Assembly: GCA_006503475.1 (NCBI GenBank)
Contig: RSEH01000280.1
Coordinates: 1 to 59,406 of the forward strand
DNA: 59,406 nt
Reading direction: 5' to 3'
DNA from: Stentor roeselii
Lineage: Eukaryota; Ciliophora; Heterotrichea; Heterotrichida; Stentoridae
This document shows positions 45,753 to 54,306 of this stretch, piece after piece. The notes below the pieces were generated by a model. The model was not told the DNA's origin. It saw only the letters and a list, made by a program, of their open reading frames with translations, and did not search any database. How positions within the stretch are numbered: the stretch's first letter is position 1; each line of letters starts with the position of its first letter. The translations under genes were made by a program, and so were the position numbers.

Positions 45753-46628
45753 ATGGCTTATTTTTACGACCAGCACTTAGCCTGGCAGCAGCGAGTAACA
45801 AAAGAGTTATCAGCAGCTTCACGTTTCCTAAAGTAACCTCTTCATAGTGAACACGCAACCACATTCCGTCCCCCAAGCAAGTCATCAATCGATTCTCACA
45901 TATCAACAAGGGACAGTTTTCTTCAAAACCGTCCAGACCTGCGTACAACAAACGTCTTCGCAGAAGTGAGAGGAAAATACGCTCGTCAAGCTTTTCACCA
46001 GTTAAAAAAGCCAGAACAGTATCGACTAAGCAATACCGAGAATCCGTTGTTGGCAAGGCCAACAACATCTGGAAGTCTTGTTGCTCGAAACATGGTTCCT
46101 GTCAATGTCTCTCATAAAAGAAGCCAAAGTCACTTAGAAGATGTTCAAAAAGTAGAAGAAAAACAAGGCAAAAAGAAAAGTTTTGCTTTTAGGTCTATTT
46201 CAAGTAAAGCTGGAAAAAGTATTGTCTCTGGAGAGTCTTTTATGGAAGAGGATTTGAAGATTCATGAGAGAATTGGGAGAAGTAATGAGAAAGGGTTGAG
46301 GAAGGAGGGGGAGTTGAAGGGAAGGGAATTTGAAAAGGAGGAGAAAGAACAGGGAATGGAAGGAAATGAAGGAAATGAAGGGAATGATGAAGAATTGATT
46401 AAAGAAACTGATGCTGATGAATATCTTGATCAGGTTAATGAATTGGAAAATGACTTAAAAGATTTGGAAAATCTTGAAAATTTGGAAGATGAAAAAAGCT
46501 CACAAGGGTCTAAACAAAGCCAATACTCTTCTGCTTCACAAAAACGCATCATGGAACTTGAAGCGCTACTTAAAGAAGAACGATTGAAAAGATATGAACT
46601 TGAAAAATCGATTAAAAATAAAAAATAA
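45753..46628 (+). CDS. Hypothetical protein with C-terminal coiled coil (one 15-nt intron)
   Basis: A frame from ATG 45753 (MAYFYDQHLAWQQRVTKELS) is stopped by TAA, but splicing 45833-45847 joins SRFL to NEHATTFRPPSKSS and continues to TAA 46628, giving 286 residues. The middle contains RGKYARQAFHQLKKPEQYRL and a Ser-rich linker. From about residue 185 it is extremely Glu/Lys-rich (EKEEKEQGMEGNEGNEGNDE), then a coiled coil (IMELEALLKEERLKRYELEK). No family is recognised. It converges on the next gene with 19 bp between stops. Confidence 0.7.
45833..45847 (+). other. 15-nt intron
   Basis: It reads GTAACCTCTTCATAG. It removes an in-frame TAA and extends the downstream frame by 65 residues to a good start codon (TTAAATTAATGG). 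Position 10 is T here, unlike the other introns. Confidence 0.8.
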
Positions 46629-46647
46629 GATTCTACTAAATTAACAG

Positions 46648-48294
46648 TCATACTTCATATCTTCCTTTAAATCTGGGAAAGTCCATGTCTCCTAATGAGG
46701 CTTTTCTTGGTTGTCTTATGTTTGGAAGAAGTTGGTCGATCTCGATGTTACTTTTTTGCAGTAGTCCTGAATTCATTGTGGGTAAAATACTTGAACTTTC
46801 TAGGTTTCCTACTACACCCATCCAATTCATGAGGTTTCCCATATTCCTTAGCAGCTCTAGTCTCTGCTTATTTTTCACAGTAGCCGAGTCATTAGATTTA
46901 ACCATAGTCCTCATAACAGCATGAATAATAGCAACTTGCATTTCCAACTGCCTTTTAACCAGCTCAAACCCATTCTTAACCCCCAAAAACTCCTCCTTTT
47001 TAACAACACTTTCAGAAATCGACAAAAAGTCAACTTTTTCAGCTTTACTTTCCATCAACCCTTGCAAGTCAAGAATAGAATTTTTCATTTGAATATTGTC
47101 TTTATTATCATTTTTGAAATTCCTGAAAGAATTATTGACTTGTCCAATCAAAACTTCAGTTTTCGCAAGTTTTTCTAAAGTTTCATCAACTTTTTCATTA
47201 AGAAAGTCGAAATTTCCAATCATTTCCTTCAGGCTCTGGTCAAGTTGAGTCTTTTTTGCGAAAGTTGGAATAACTTGTTGAATTTGGGAAATATCATCTT
47301 TTGCTGCCTTGTCTAAAAGAATTTCATCAAATCGGGCAAGGATTTTTTCGTAGTTATCGCAACGATTACCGAATTTATCAATAATTTGCTTGAAATTATC
47401 AAGATTTTCAATGATTTTTTCTTTGTGACGTTGAAGTTCGATTATTTTTGCTGCTTCTTGAAGATTTAAACGGAAAATTTCGATGTCTTTTCGCCAGGGA
47501 CGCTTTTTTACTGCCTTGTCAAGCTGGGCAAGTTCTTTTCGGATTGCGTCGTTTGTGAAACCTTGAATTGTTTCTGTTCTTTCGATTTTTTCGTTGAGTC
47601 TTTCTGATTCGAATTTTGAGTCTTCTTTGAAAAAGTGGAAGTTTTCGAGGGTTAGGAAATTTTCTAGTCTTTGCTCGATGTGGAGATTTATTGAGGCTTC
47701 GGTTTCTTCTAGCTGGGTTTTAGAGGCCTGCAACTGAATATCTTCAATAACTTTTTCAACAGTTTTGCACAATCTCTCAAACTCCGTAAAATTGACTTTT
47801 TTCTGTATCTCTTCAGTTAAAAATCTTTCAGACTCTTCTAAAGCCGAGCGATTTGCTTTAGTCTCAACAGTGAAGCCCAGTGCATTAAATTCCGTATAAG
47901 TGACTCTTCCCAAGACCTCTTCATTAAAATTTTCAAGTCGATCATTGATTTTGTCAATAGCCCTGATGGTAGAATTTGTATCATGAGCCAAATTTTCCAC
48001 CCTGCCCTTAAGCGACTCAATAGCCATTTCATCTTCTTTAAACTTCGACTTGTTGATTTTTTTTTCATTTTCTAAAGAATCAGCTTGTTTATGCAAGTCA
48101 ATTTTCAGCGGTTCTAAAGATTTCGTGACTTCTTTTTGAATGAAATCTCTGAGTTCCAGGAAAATATGACTGAAATACTTGTAATTCGAGTCAAATAAAG
48201 GAACTCCAGCTTCAAGTAGTTTGAAATCAGGTAAGATCTGAGTGAGTTCATTTGAAATTAATTCAAGTTTATGTGAAATTTCAGGTTGTTCCAT
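46648..48294 (-). CDS. Long coiled-coil protein
   Basis: This 548-residue protein is helical almost throughout, with heptad-like repeats from residue 60 to 460 (SLENEKKINKSKFKEDEMAI, EESERFLTEEIQKKVNFTEF, ETIQGFTNDAIRKELAQLDK). The C-terminus is less charged and ends PNIRQPRKASLGDMDFPRFK. No domain is recognised. Such proteins are common in cilia, basal bodies and the cortical cytoskeleton. It terminates with TGA (46648-46650). Confidence 0.75.
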   Translation of the reverse strand: MEQPEISHKLELISNELTQILPDFKLLEAGVPLFDSNYKYFSHIFLELRDFIQKEVTKSLEPLKIDLHKQADSLENEKKINKSKFKEDEMAIESLKGRVENLAHDTNSTIRAIDKINDRLENFNEEVLGRVTYTEFNALGFTVETKANRSALEESERFLTEEIQKKVNFTEFERLCKTVEKVIEDIQLQASKTQLEETEASINLHIEQRLENFLTLENFHFFKEDSKFESERLNEKIERTETIQGFTNDAIRKELAQLDKAVKKRPWRKDIEIFRLNLQEAAKIIELQRHKEKIIENLDNFKQIIDKFGNRCDNYEKILARFDEILLDKAAKDDISQIQQVIPTFAKKTQLDQSLKEMIGNFDFLNEKVDETLEKLAKTEVLIGQVNNSFRNFKNDNKDNIQMKNSILDLQGLMESKAEKVDFLSISESVVKKEEFLGVKNGFELVKRQLEMQVAIIHAVMRTMVKSNDSATVKNKQRLELLRNMGNLMNWMGVVGNLESSSILPTMNSGLLQKSNIEIDQLLPNIRQPRKASLGDMDFPRFKGRYEV

Positions 48295-48399
48295 TTTTAC
48301 ACTATGAGAAGTTTTTCAAGTTTTTTACTTTGAATGTTTAAGAATCTCTTCTCGTATAAACTTTCATTATTTAAAGATTTCTAAATGCTTTAAGGTTTA

Positions 48400-49260
48400 T
48401 TAATACTTTTCCTTTAGCACCTTCAGTTCTTTGGTGATTTCATCAAATCTCTGCAAGTCGAAGCCCTGAACCTTGCAAATCTGCTGCATTCTCCTTTTAG
48501 TGAGAAGGTCAAAAAAGTTATCCCTTGATAATTCCTGTTTCTGTAGAGCATAAGTCCCATAAGCCAGTATAAAATTTCCTAAATTTATAGCATAAGCCTG
48601 AGGTTCCATGAAGTCCCAAGAGTGAACCATATAAGTTCCAATCCCAATGTAAGAGAATTGAAGAACGCTTATCCAGAAGCCAATCCAAAGCATTCTCCAA
48701 GAATAAGTCTCTGCTTTTTTCTTGATACTTTTATACTCATCAAGCATTTCTGCCCTTTCACATTCGAGGTTGATCATTTTTTTCTTGTTCTCGGAATATT
48801 CGTTGTTTCCTGTCTTGACAAGACTGTGAATTGTTTGGATAAGTTGGTCCTTTGGGATCAGGTCGGAATGAGTGAAAAGGTTGTTCAGATGACGGACACT
48901 TGCTTGTACAAGGTTCCTGTCTCTTGCCGATAGGTTTAGAGAATCGTAAAGGTCTATTGTTGAGTAGTGACAGACTGTTCCTGAAGGGATTATTTTGTAT
49001 ATTGACTCGTCTAAGGAGATGTAGAGAGGTTGGTGCTTTATGGTTTGGATGTGAGTTGAACCTGGAATTAATTGGCCTTCTAAAGAGATAAAACGAACAC
49101 TGGGAATTCCCTGTGATTTTAAGTGAATTGTTAGGTCACTTATTGTGATGAAGTGGGTTGTTGAGATCTCAAATGATTTTAAACCGTATGGGATACTCAA
49201 CCTGTCTCTTACCATTGATAGGGTTCCTTTAATGGGAGCCGCAAAAACTGATGTATTCAT
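48400..49260 (-). CDS. MCU: Mitochondrial calcium uniporter pore subunit (MCU)
   Basis: This 286-residue protein is the inner-membrane Ca2+ channel pore. The signature is WDFMEP (215-220), the selectivity filter, equal to WDIMEP of animals with Ile replaced by Phe. It lies between membrane helices LWIGFWISVLQFSYIGIGTY and AINLGNFILAYGTYALQ. Preceding coiled-coil helices (NKKKMINLECERAEMLDEYK) and the C-terminal tail RRMQQICKVQGFDLQRFDEI also match MCU. The N-terminus (MNTSVFAAPIKGTLSMVRDR) is basic and could be a short mitochondrial presequence. The N-terminal regulatory domain is shorter than in mammals. Confidence 0.92.
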   Translation of the reverse strand: MNTSVFAAPIKGTLSMVRDRLSIPYGLKSFEISTTHFITISDLTIHLKSQGIPSVRFISLEGQLIPGSTHIQTIKHQPLYISLDESIYKIIPSGTVCHYSTIDLYDSLNLSARDRNLVQASVRHLNNLFTHSDLIPKDQLIQTIHSLVKTGNNEYSENKKKMINLECERAEMLDEYKSIKKKAETYSWRMLWIGFWISVLQFSYIGIGTYMVHSWDFMEPQAYAINLGNFILAYGTYALQKQELSRDNFFDLLTKRRMQQICKVQGFDLQRFDEITKELKVLKEKY

Positions 49261-50033
49261 TTTATAATAATTTATACAAGATATATTGAGATAAATAATT
49301 GGGTGAATAATAATTTTATGGGTAAGTATATTGATTTATAGCTTGTATCGACAATTTTTATATTTTAAGTGAGATATGAGAAATATAAGAAACTAATCAA
49401 GTTCCTTTGTTGGAAGATTAGTGGTTAGATTGAGAGTATAGCTTAATAGTTTATATATATATGCATAAAGGTTGAATTATCATTCCCTTTGATTTACAAA
49501 AAAAGCTTTAAATATACTGATCTTATAGCCTTTCTGATAAGATGTAAACAAAACTCTTAATTATAATCTTAAAAGCTTTTAGTATATAAAAACTTGTTTA
49601 CATTAATTAGAACTCGATATTTTTTTAATTCTTAACATCAACTTTATGATGTGATCACATCCTGGATCAGAGAGATAAATTAACTAAACTTATTTATCCA
49701 ATTCTTCCTTGATTCATATTAGTTCTTTTATGATAATACCCGCATACTTATATTCCTCTAATAAATATAATGGAGTGTAAATGTAAACTTATTTTCAAAA
49801 GGACTGTCTGAATGAATAATTTTATAATAAAATGGTCAGTTCAAACTTCATCACTAAACTAACTATTTTTAAATCCAAAAAAATATCTAAACTAATTCCC
49901 CCTTCAAATTTCCAAATCATTAAAACCCAAAACATCAAATTACCAAAATTCTCCTAAAACCCCATCAAACCCCAAAGAAAACCCCAATCAAACCCCAAAA
50001 CAAACAAAATTAATTAATCCATTTAACCAATAT
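49261..50033. other. Intergenic interval with minus-strand G-run cluster
   Basis: AT-rich spacer between MCU (minus, promoter side) and the AMPK gene (minus, 3' side). Nothing coding is seen. Bases 49840-50000 are strongly C/A-rich on the plus strand and contain four C4 runs, listed separately. Confidence 0.5.
49960..49996 (-). other. Potential G-quadruplex downstream of the AMPK gene
   Basis: The minus strand carries exactly four runs of four G: plus-strand CCCC at 49960-49963, 49970-49973, 49982-49985 and 49993-49996, with spacers of 6, 8 and 7 nt. In an AT-rich genome this is striking. It lies about 40 bp past the AMPK stop codon, on the sense strand of that transcript, so it could affect 3' end formation or termination. 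Confidence 0.55.
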
Positions 50034-51554
50034 TTATAAATTCATAAAACTCAAAATTTGTTCAACAACACTCGCATATTCTTTTGGGTTACTCGAGTTA
50101 TCATTAAACTTCAACAAGTAAACCGCGGCACTTCCTTGAATTTTCACGACTTCCGCATTAAACTTGACATTGCCCCTATTACAAACAAAAGCAAAAACAT
50201 TTTGTCGATACAAAATCCTAAGTTTATCAAGTGCATTAATAAAACTTTTGCCAATATCGACAGGAGCTTTCGCGAAAATACATTCAACATTATAAGGCCC
50301 TGAGTAACTTTTAACTTCTTCAATTTTTCTAGTTGGCGAGACTGAACTTCGAGCAGATTTTGCAGGAACAACAGGTCTTGGTGAATTTGTGATTTTTGCA
50401 GGTGATCTTGCAGTATTTGGATGTTTTGCTGTTGTTTTTGCCTCAATTTTTAAAGTTTCTGGAAGTTTTAAAGATTCTACTGGAAGCTTTGGGACTGTTG
50501 GACGATTTGGTGGTCGAGGAGCGTCGATTGATTCTTTGATTGGTTGAATTTTATGTTTTCTTAGTAGGAGGTAATAAGTGGTCGTGATATGATTGTGCTT
50601 GTTAGACTCAATATGTTTTCTTGCAACTTCAGAAGAAACTCCATACTGTTCGAGTAAACAAAGTATTTTATTTTCAATTAAAATACTATCTTCTCCAATA
50701 AAAATCCCAGGATGTAATTCAATATTCACCAGTCGATACCATTTATGTGCCTTTATATTTTCAATAGTAAACCTTTCCTCAGGTTTCGTATTTAAAATTC
50801 GAGCAACTAAGTCCCTTGCCTCTTCACTCATAAACTTAGGACACTTATACTCTCCCTGAATAATCTTCTTATAAAGCATTGAAGTATTCGAGTCCTCAAA
50901 AGGCAGATACCCACAAATCAAAGCAAATAAAATCACTCCACAACTCCAGATATCCACTTGAGTCCCATGATACCTTTTCCCAGCAATCATCTCAGGAGCA
51001 GCATAACAAGGTGACCCACAAGCAGTTTTCAACATTTGTCCAGTTTTATAAGTATTACTCAGTCCAAAGTCCACAATTTTTATTTGTTTTTTGTTATCAA
51101 GAAGCAAATTTTCAGGTTTTAAGTCACGATGCACAATATTCAACTTTGAAATATACTCAACTCCTGAGATAATCTGCTGAAAAAAGATGCAAGCTTCTAG
51201 TTCTTTCACCCTCTGATTGCTGACAATATACTCAAAAAGTTCACCGCCACTTGCATATTCCATGATAAGGTACAACTGCTTCGGAGTTTCAATGATTTCG
51301 TAAAGTTGGATGATATTTGGATGTCGAATCATTTTCAAGATGTTAATCTCGCGCGCAACGCGCTCGACATCGTTGACATCAGCGATTTTAGCTTTTTCTA
51401 GGATTTTTACTGCGACTTTTTCACCTGTTAAGATGTGAGTCGCGAGTTTTACTTTGCCGAATGTGCCTTCGCCGATTGTTTTTGAGATTAAGTAGTGACC
51501 GATTGAGTTTGACCTGGCTTCTGGATCTGCTTTTGACCTAGCTGTTTGTTACAT
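50034..51554 (-). CDS. AMPK/SNF1 catalytic alpha subunit; start codon split by intron
   Basis: This kinase is the energy sensor that phosphorylates metabolic enzymes when AMP rises. The longest open frame begins inside the kinase (LKMIRHPNI). Extending upstream gives KIADVNDVERVAREINI, the ATP Lys in GEKVAVKIL, the glycine loop GEGTFGKV and MSKADPEARSNS, but only if 15 nt (51538-51552) are removed, since the ATG itself is AT plus G across that intron. The 501-residue product has HRDLKPENLLL, DFGLSN and the activation Thr at residue 172 in LKTACGSPCYAAPE. A UBA-like autoinhibitory segment (about 295-340) and a C-terminal KA1-type domain (NVECIFAKAPVDIGKSFINA) follow. The start lies 98 bp from the divergent acid phosphatase ATG. 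Confidence 0.92.
51538..51552 (-). other. 15-nt intron inside the AMPK start codon
   Basis: The coding strand reads GTAACAAACAGCTAG, with A at position 10. It falls between AT (51554-51553) and G (51537). Unspliced, the frame would be ATG followed at once by TAA. Spliced, it gives MSKADPEARS joined to a complete kinase N-lobe. Confidence 0.85.
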
Positions 51555-51652
51555 TTTGATTTGAATTATCCAGAAGGAATTAGAAGAAGGGAAGAGATGA
51601 GGAAAATGAAGGTGGATTTAAGTTGAATGGAAAGGTTACCATTAATATAGTT

Positions 51653-52909
51653 ATGAAAGGAGAGGTGATTTTTAGAATTGCTTTTTTGGTTGGTTTGATT
51701 GGGTCACTTTCATTGTTGGTTCAGAAGGTTTTTGAGATGGGCACTGGCGATAAGGTTAGATTTGAGAAGGTCAAGCCGGGGATACCTGTTAAGAGTAGTT
51801 ATCGATTTCATTTAATTGGAGACTTCGCGTGGAAGAAGAACAATGTCGATCATCATCCTGTTCTTCCTGTCAGGGTGGTCTCGGAATCGATGAAAAGGTT
51901 TTCTGATCGTTCACCTATTGATTTGATTTTTACCACTGGGGATAATTTCTACCCGAGTTTAGATAATGCCCAAGACCCTGATGCTATTAGAATTATTGAT
52001 GAAATATTTAACTGGACTGTGAATCAGGATCTTCCTTTTTTCTTCACCTATGGGAATCATGATTGTTATACTTCTTTTGATTATGGAGATGAACTTCAGG
52101 TGTTGTTTAGTAATGTTTATATGCCCAAAGCACCTTTTAATATGACTTGGGAACTTGGAGAGAATTTTATTGATTTCGTGTTTTTGTCTTGTGACTTGTT
52201 TTGTCTTGGACCAATCGATTCACATATGACCCGACAGTGCAAAAGTATGGGCTCTTATAATAAAAAGAACTTTACTGAGTATAAATGGCTTGAAAAACAT
52301 TACGAGGATATCAAAGATGATAAAAGAGTTTTATGGAAAATCGTTTTCGTTCATTTTCCGATTTTTTCTCAGTCGACTTCAAGTGGAGATACAGAAGGGC
52401 AAAAACTTTATCTTTACCCGATTCTTCATAAGTACCAAGTCGATATTATTCTTTCTGGACATAATCATCATATGGAACATTTAATTATCAATAATACGGA
52501 AGAACCTGTACCTTATGTGAAACAAGATTATAACTTGGAATGCATGAATGTCACTCATGTGACTTGCCCTGGAGATGAAATAAGGATGTGTGAGTTTAGG
52601 AATGTCACTTGTGATGCTGGAAAACCGAATTGTAATGATCGTAGACCTTTTCATGGGTTTTATGATCGGTATACTTATGGGAAAAATTTGACTTTTAAGA
52701 AAGGGGAGTATTTACATCAAATTATTCAAGGGGCTGGAGGTGGTTTACTTGACCCTTTATGTGACACTCCAAGTCCAATGGCAAATTTAACATTTGCCTT
52801 TTGCGACTACGGTTTCAGCGAAATCTTTATAGATTCCTCACATTTCCACATAAAATACATCCACTCCAATTCATCCACAGTTTTATTCGAAACAACCATA
52901 TTAGTTTAA
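51653..52909 (+). CDS. Purple acid phosphatase, tandem copy A
   Basis: The enzyme is 418 residues from ATG 51653 (MKGEVIFRIAFLVGLIGSLS); an earlier non-ATG frame opening is not used. An N-terminal signal anchor directs it to the lumen or cell surface. Metal-site motifs are LIGDFAW (Ala where most members have Gly), TTGDNFYPS, YGNHDCYTS, VFVHFPIF and LSGHNHHMEH. A Cys-rich insert (ECMNVTHVTCPGDEIRMCEF, then NVTCDAGKPNC) probably forms disulphides. Many NxT/S sequons suggest N-glycosylation. The next gene is a close paralogue 34 bp downstream. Confidence 0.92.
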   Translation: MKGEVIFRIAFLVGLIGSLSLLVQKVFEMGTGDKVRFEKVKPGIPVKSSYRFHLIGDFAWKKNNVDHHPVLPVRVVSESMKRFSDRSPIDLIFTTGDNFYPSLDNAQDPDAIRIIDEIFNWTVNQDLPFFFTYGNHDCYTSFDYGDELQVLFSNVYMPKAPFNMTWELGENFIDFVFLSCDLFCLGPIDSHMTRQCKSMGSYNKKNFTEYKWLEKHYEDIKDDKRVLWKIVFVHFPIFSQSTSSGDTEGQKLYLYPILHKYQVDIILSGHNHHMEHLIINNTEEPVPYVKQDYNLECMNVTHVTCPGDEIRMCEFRNVTCDAGKPNCNDRRPFHGFYDRYTYGKNLTFKKGEYLHQIIQGAGGGLLDPLCDTPSPMANLTFAFCDYGFSEIFIDSSHFHIKYIHSNSSTVLFETTILV

Positions 52910-52943
52910 CTGGCCATTTACCAACCTTTACAAATAAATATAA

Positions 52944-54215
52944 ATGCAATTAAAAGAGTCATTCAAAAATTTTGGATCAGCGATGTTCTTATGTCTCTTC
53001 ACATTTCTTTCTTTTTCTTACCTGATCAGTCAAATAATGTGGGAGAGTCCTCCAGATCCCATTTTTTTTTCCAAAGGAAAGCCACCCTTGCCAAGTAAGT
53101 CCAGTTACACCTTTCACCTCATCGGCGATTTCGCCTGGAAGAAAAACAACGTCGATCATCACCCGGTCCTTCCAGTTAAAGTCGTTTCAGAATCAATGGA
53201 AAGACTTGCGAATGTGACTCCGATTGACTTGATTTTTACAACCGGGGACAACTTTTATCCGAGTCTTAACTCGTCGTTGGACAAGGATGCTTTTAATATT
53301 TTGAAGAATGTTTTTAATTGGACTGCTGATCAAGAGATACCTTTTTTCTTTACTTATGGAAATCATGATTGTTATACGTCTTTTGATTATGGAGAACAAC
53401 TTCAAATTGCTTATAGAAATGTTTATATGCCTACTGCTCCTTTTAATATGACTTGGAAACTCGGAGAACATTTTATTGATTTTGTGTTTTTGTCTTGTGA
53501 TTTGTTTTGTCTTGGCCCGATTGATTCACATATGACCAGACAGTGCAAAGGAATGGGAACCTATAAAGAAAAGAACTTCACAGAGTACAAATGGCTTGAA
53601 AAACATTACGAGGATATCAAAGATGATAAAAGTATTTTATGGAAAATCGTTTTCGTTCATTTCCCTATTTTCTCTCAGTCGACTTCAAGTGGAGATACAG
53701 AAGGTCAAAAACTTTACCTATACCCGATTCTTCATAAGTACCAAATCGATATAATCCTTTCAGGACATAATCACCATATGGAGCATCTAATCATCAACAA
53801 CACTGAAAAACCGATTCCTTACGTGAAACAAGATTATAACATAGAATGCATGAATGTCACTCACGTCACTTGTCCTGGCGATGAAATAAGAATGTGCAAG
53901 TTTCGTAATATCACTTGTGACGCTGGAAAACCAAACTGTCATCATCGTAGACCTTTTTATGGCTTTTCTGAATGGTACCCTTTCGGAAAAAACTTGACTT
54001 TTAAGAAAGGAGAATATTTGCATCAAGTCATTCAAGGGGCAGGTGGAGGTTTACTAGACCCAATGTGCAACAGTACCAGTCCAATGGCAAATCTGACTTT
54101 CGCCTTTTGTGACTACGGGTTTAGCGAAGTCTACATAGACGAGGAGCGCTTTCGTATAAAGTACATTCATTCAAACTCATCAACAGTGTTATTCGAGACT
54201 ACAATTTTAGTTTAA
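52944..54215 (+). CDS. Purple acid phosphatase, tandem copy B
   Basis: This 423-residue paralogue is alignable without gaps to copy A over nearly its whole length. It has the same motifs (LIGDFAWKKNNVDHHPVLPV, TTGDNFYPS, YGNHDCYTS, FVHFPIFSQ, LSGHNHHMEH) and the same C-terminus ending SNSSTVLFETTILV. The N-terminal signal anchor (FLCLFTFLSFSYLISQIMW) is unrelated in sequence, so it may be sorted differently. Silent positions differ in blocks: here the first 280 bases are C-rich where copy A is T-rich. All catalytic residues are present. The start follows AAATATAAATG. Confidence 0.93.
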   Translation: MQLKESFKNFGSAMFLCLFTFLSFSYLISQIMWESPPDPIFFSKGKPPLPSKSSYTFHLIGDFAWKKNNVDHHPVLPVKVVSESMERLANVTPIDLIFTTGDNFYPSLNSSLDKDAFNILKNVFNWTADQEIPFFFTYGNHDCYTSFDYGEQLQIAYRNVYMPTAPFNMTWKLGEHFIDFVFLSCDLFCLGPIDSHMTRQCKGMGTYKEKNFTEYKWLEKHYEDIKDDKSILWKIVFVHFPIFSQSTSSGDTEGQKLYLYPILHKYQIDIILSGHNHHMEHLIINNTEKPIPYVKQDYNIECMNVTHVTCPGDEIRMCKFRNITCDAGKPNCHHRRPFYGFSEWYPFGKNLTFKKGEYLHQVIQGAGGGLLDPMCNSTSPMANLTFAFCDYGFSEVYIDEERFRIKYIHSNSSTVLFETTILV

Positions 54216-54306
54216 CTAGGAAAAATTAAAAAAACTATAAGATCTAACCCAAAATAACCTAAAACATATAAACTTTATAAGTATCTCTATGAAAATAACA
54301 TAAACA

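Noticed and set aside
45745-46068. Minus-strand ORF of 107 codons.
   Set aside because: It is antisense to the spliced plus-strand gene 45753-46628, which has a proper start, intron and coding bias.
49955-50000. Interstitial telomere repeat (GGGGTTTT-like).
   Set aside because: The units are irregular, and as far as I recall heterotrich telomeres use a CCCTAA-type repeat. Better described as a G-run cluster.
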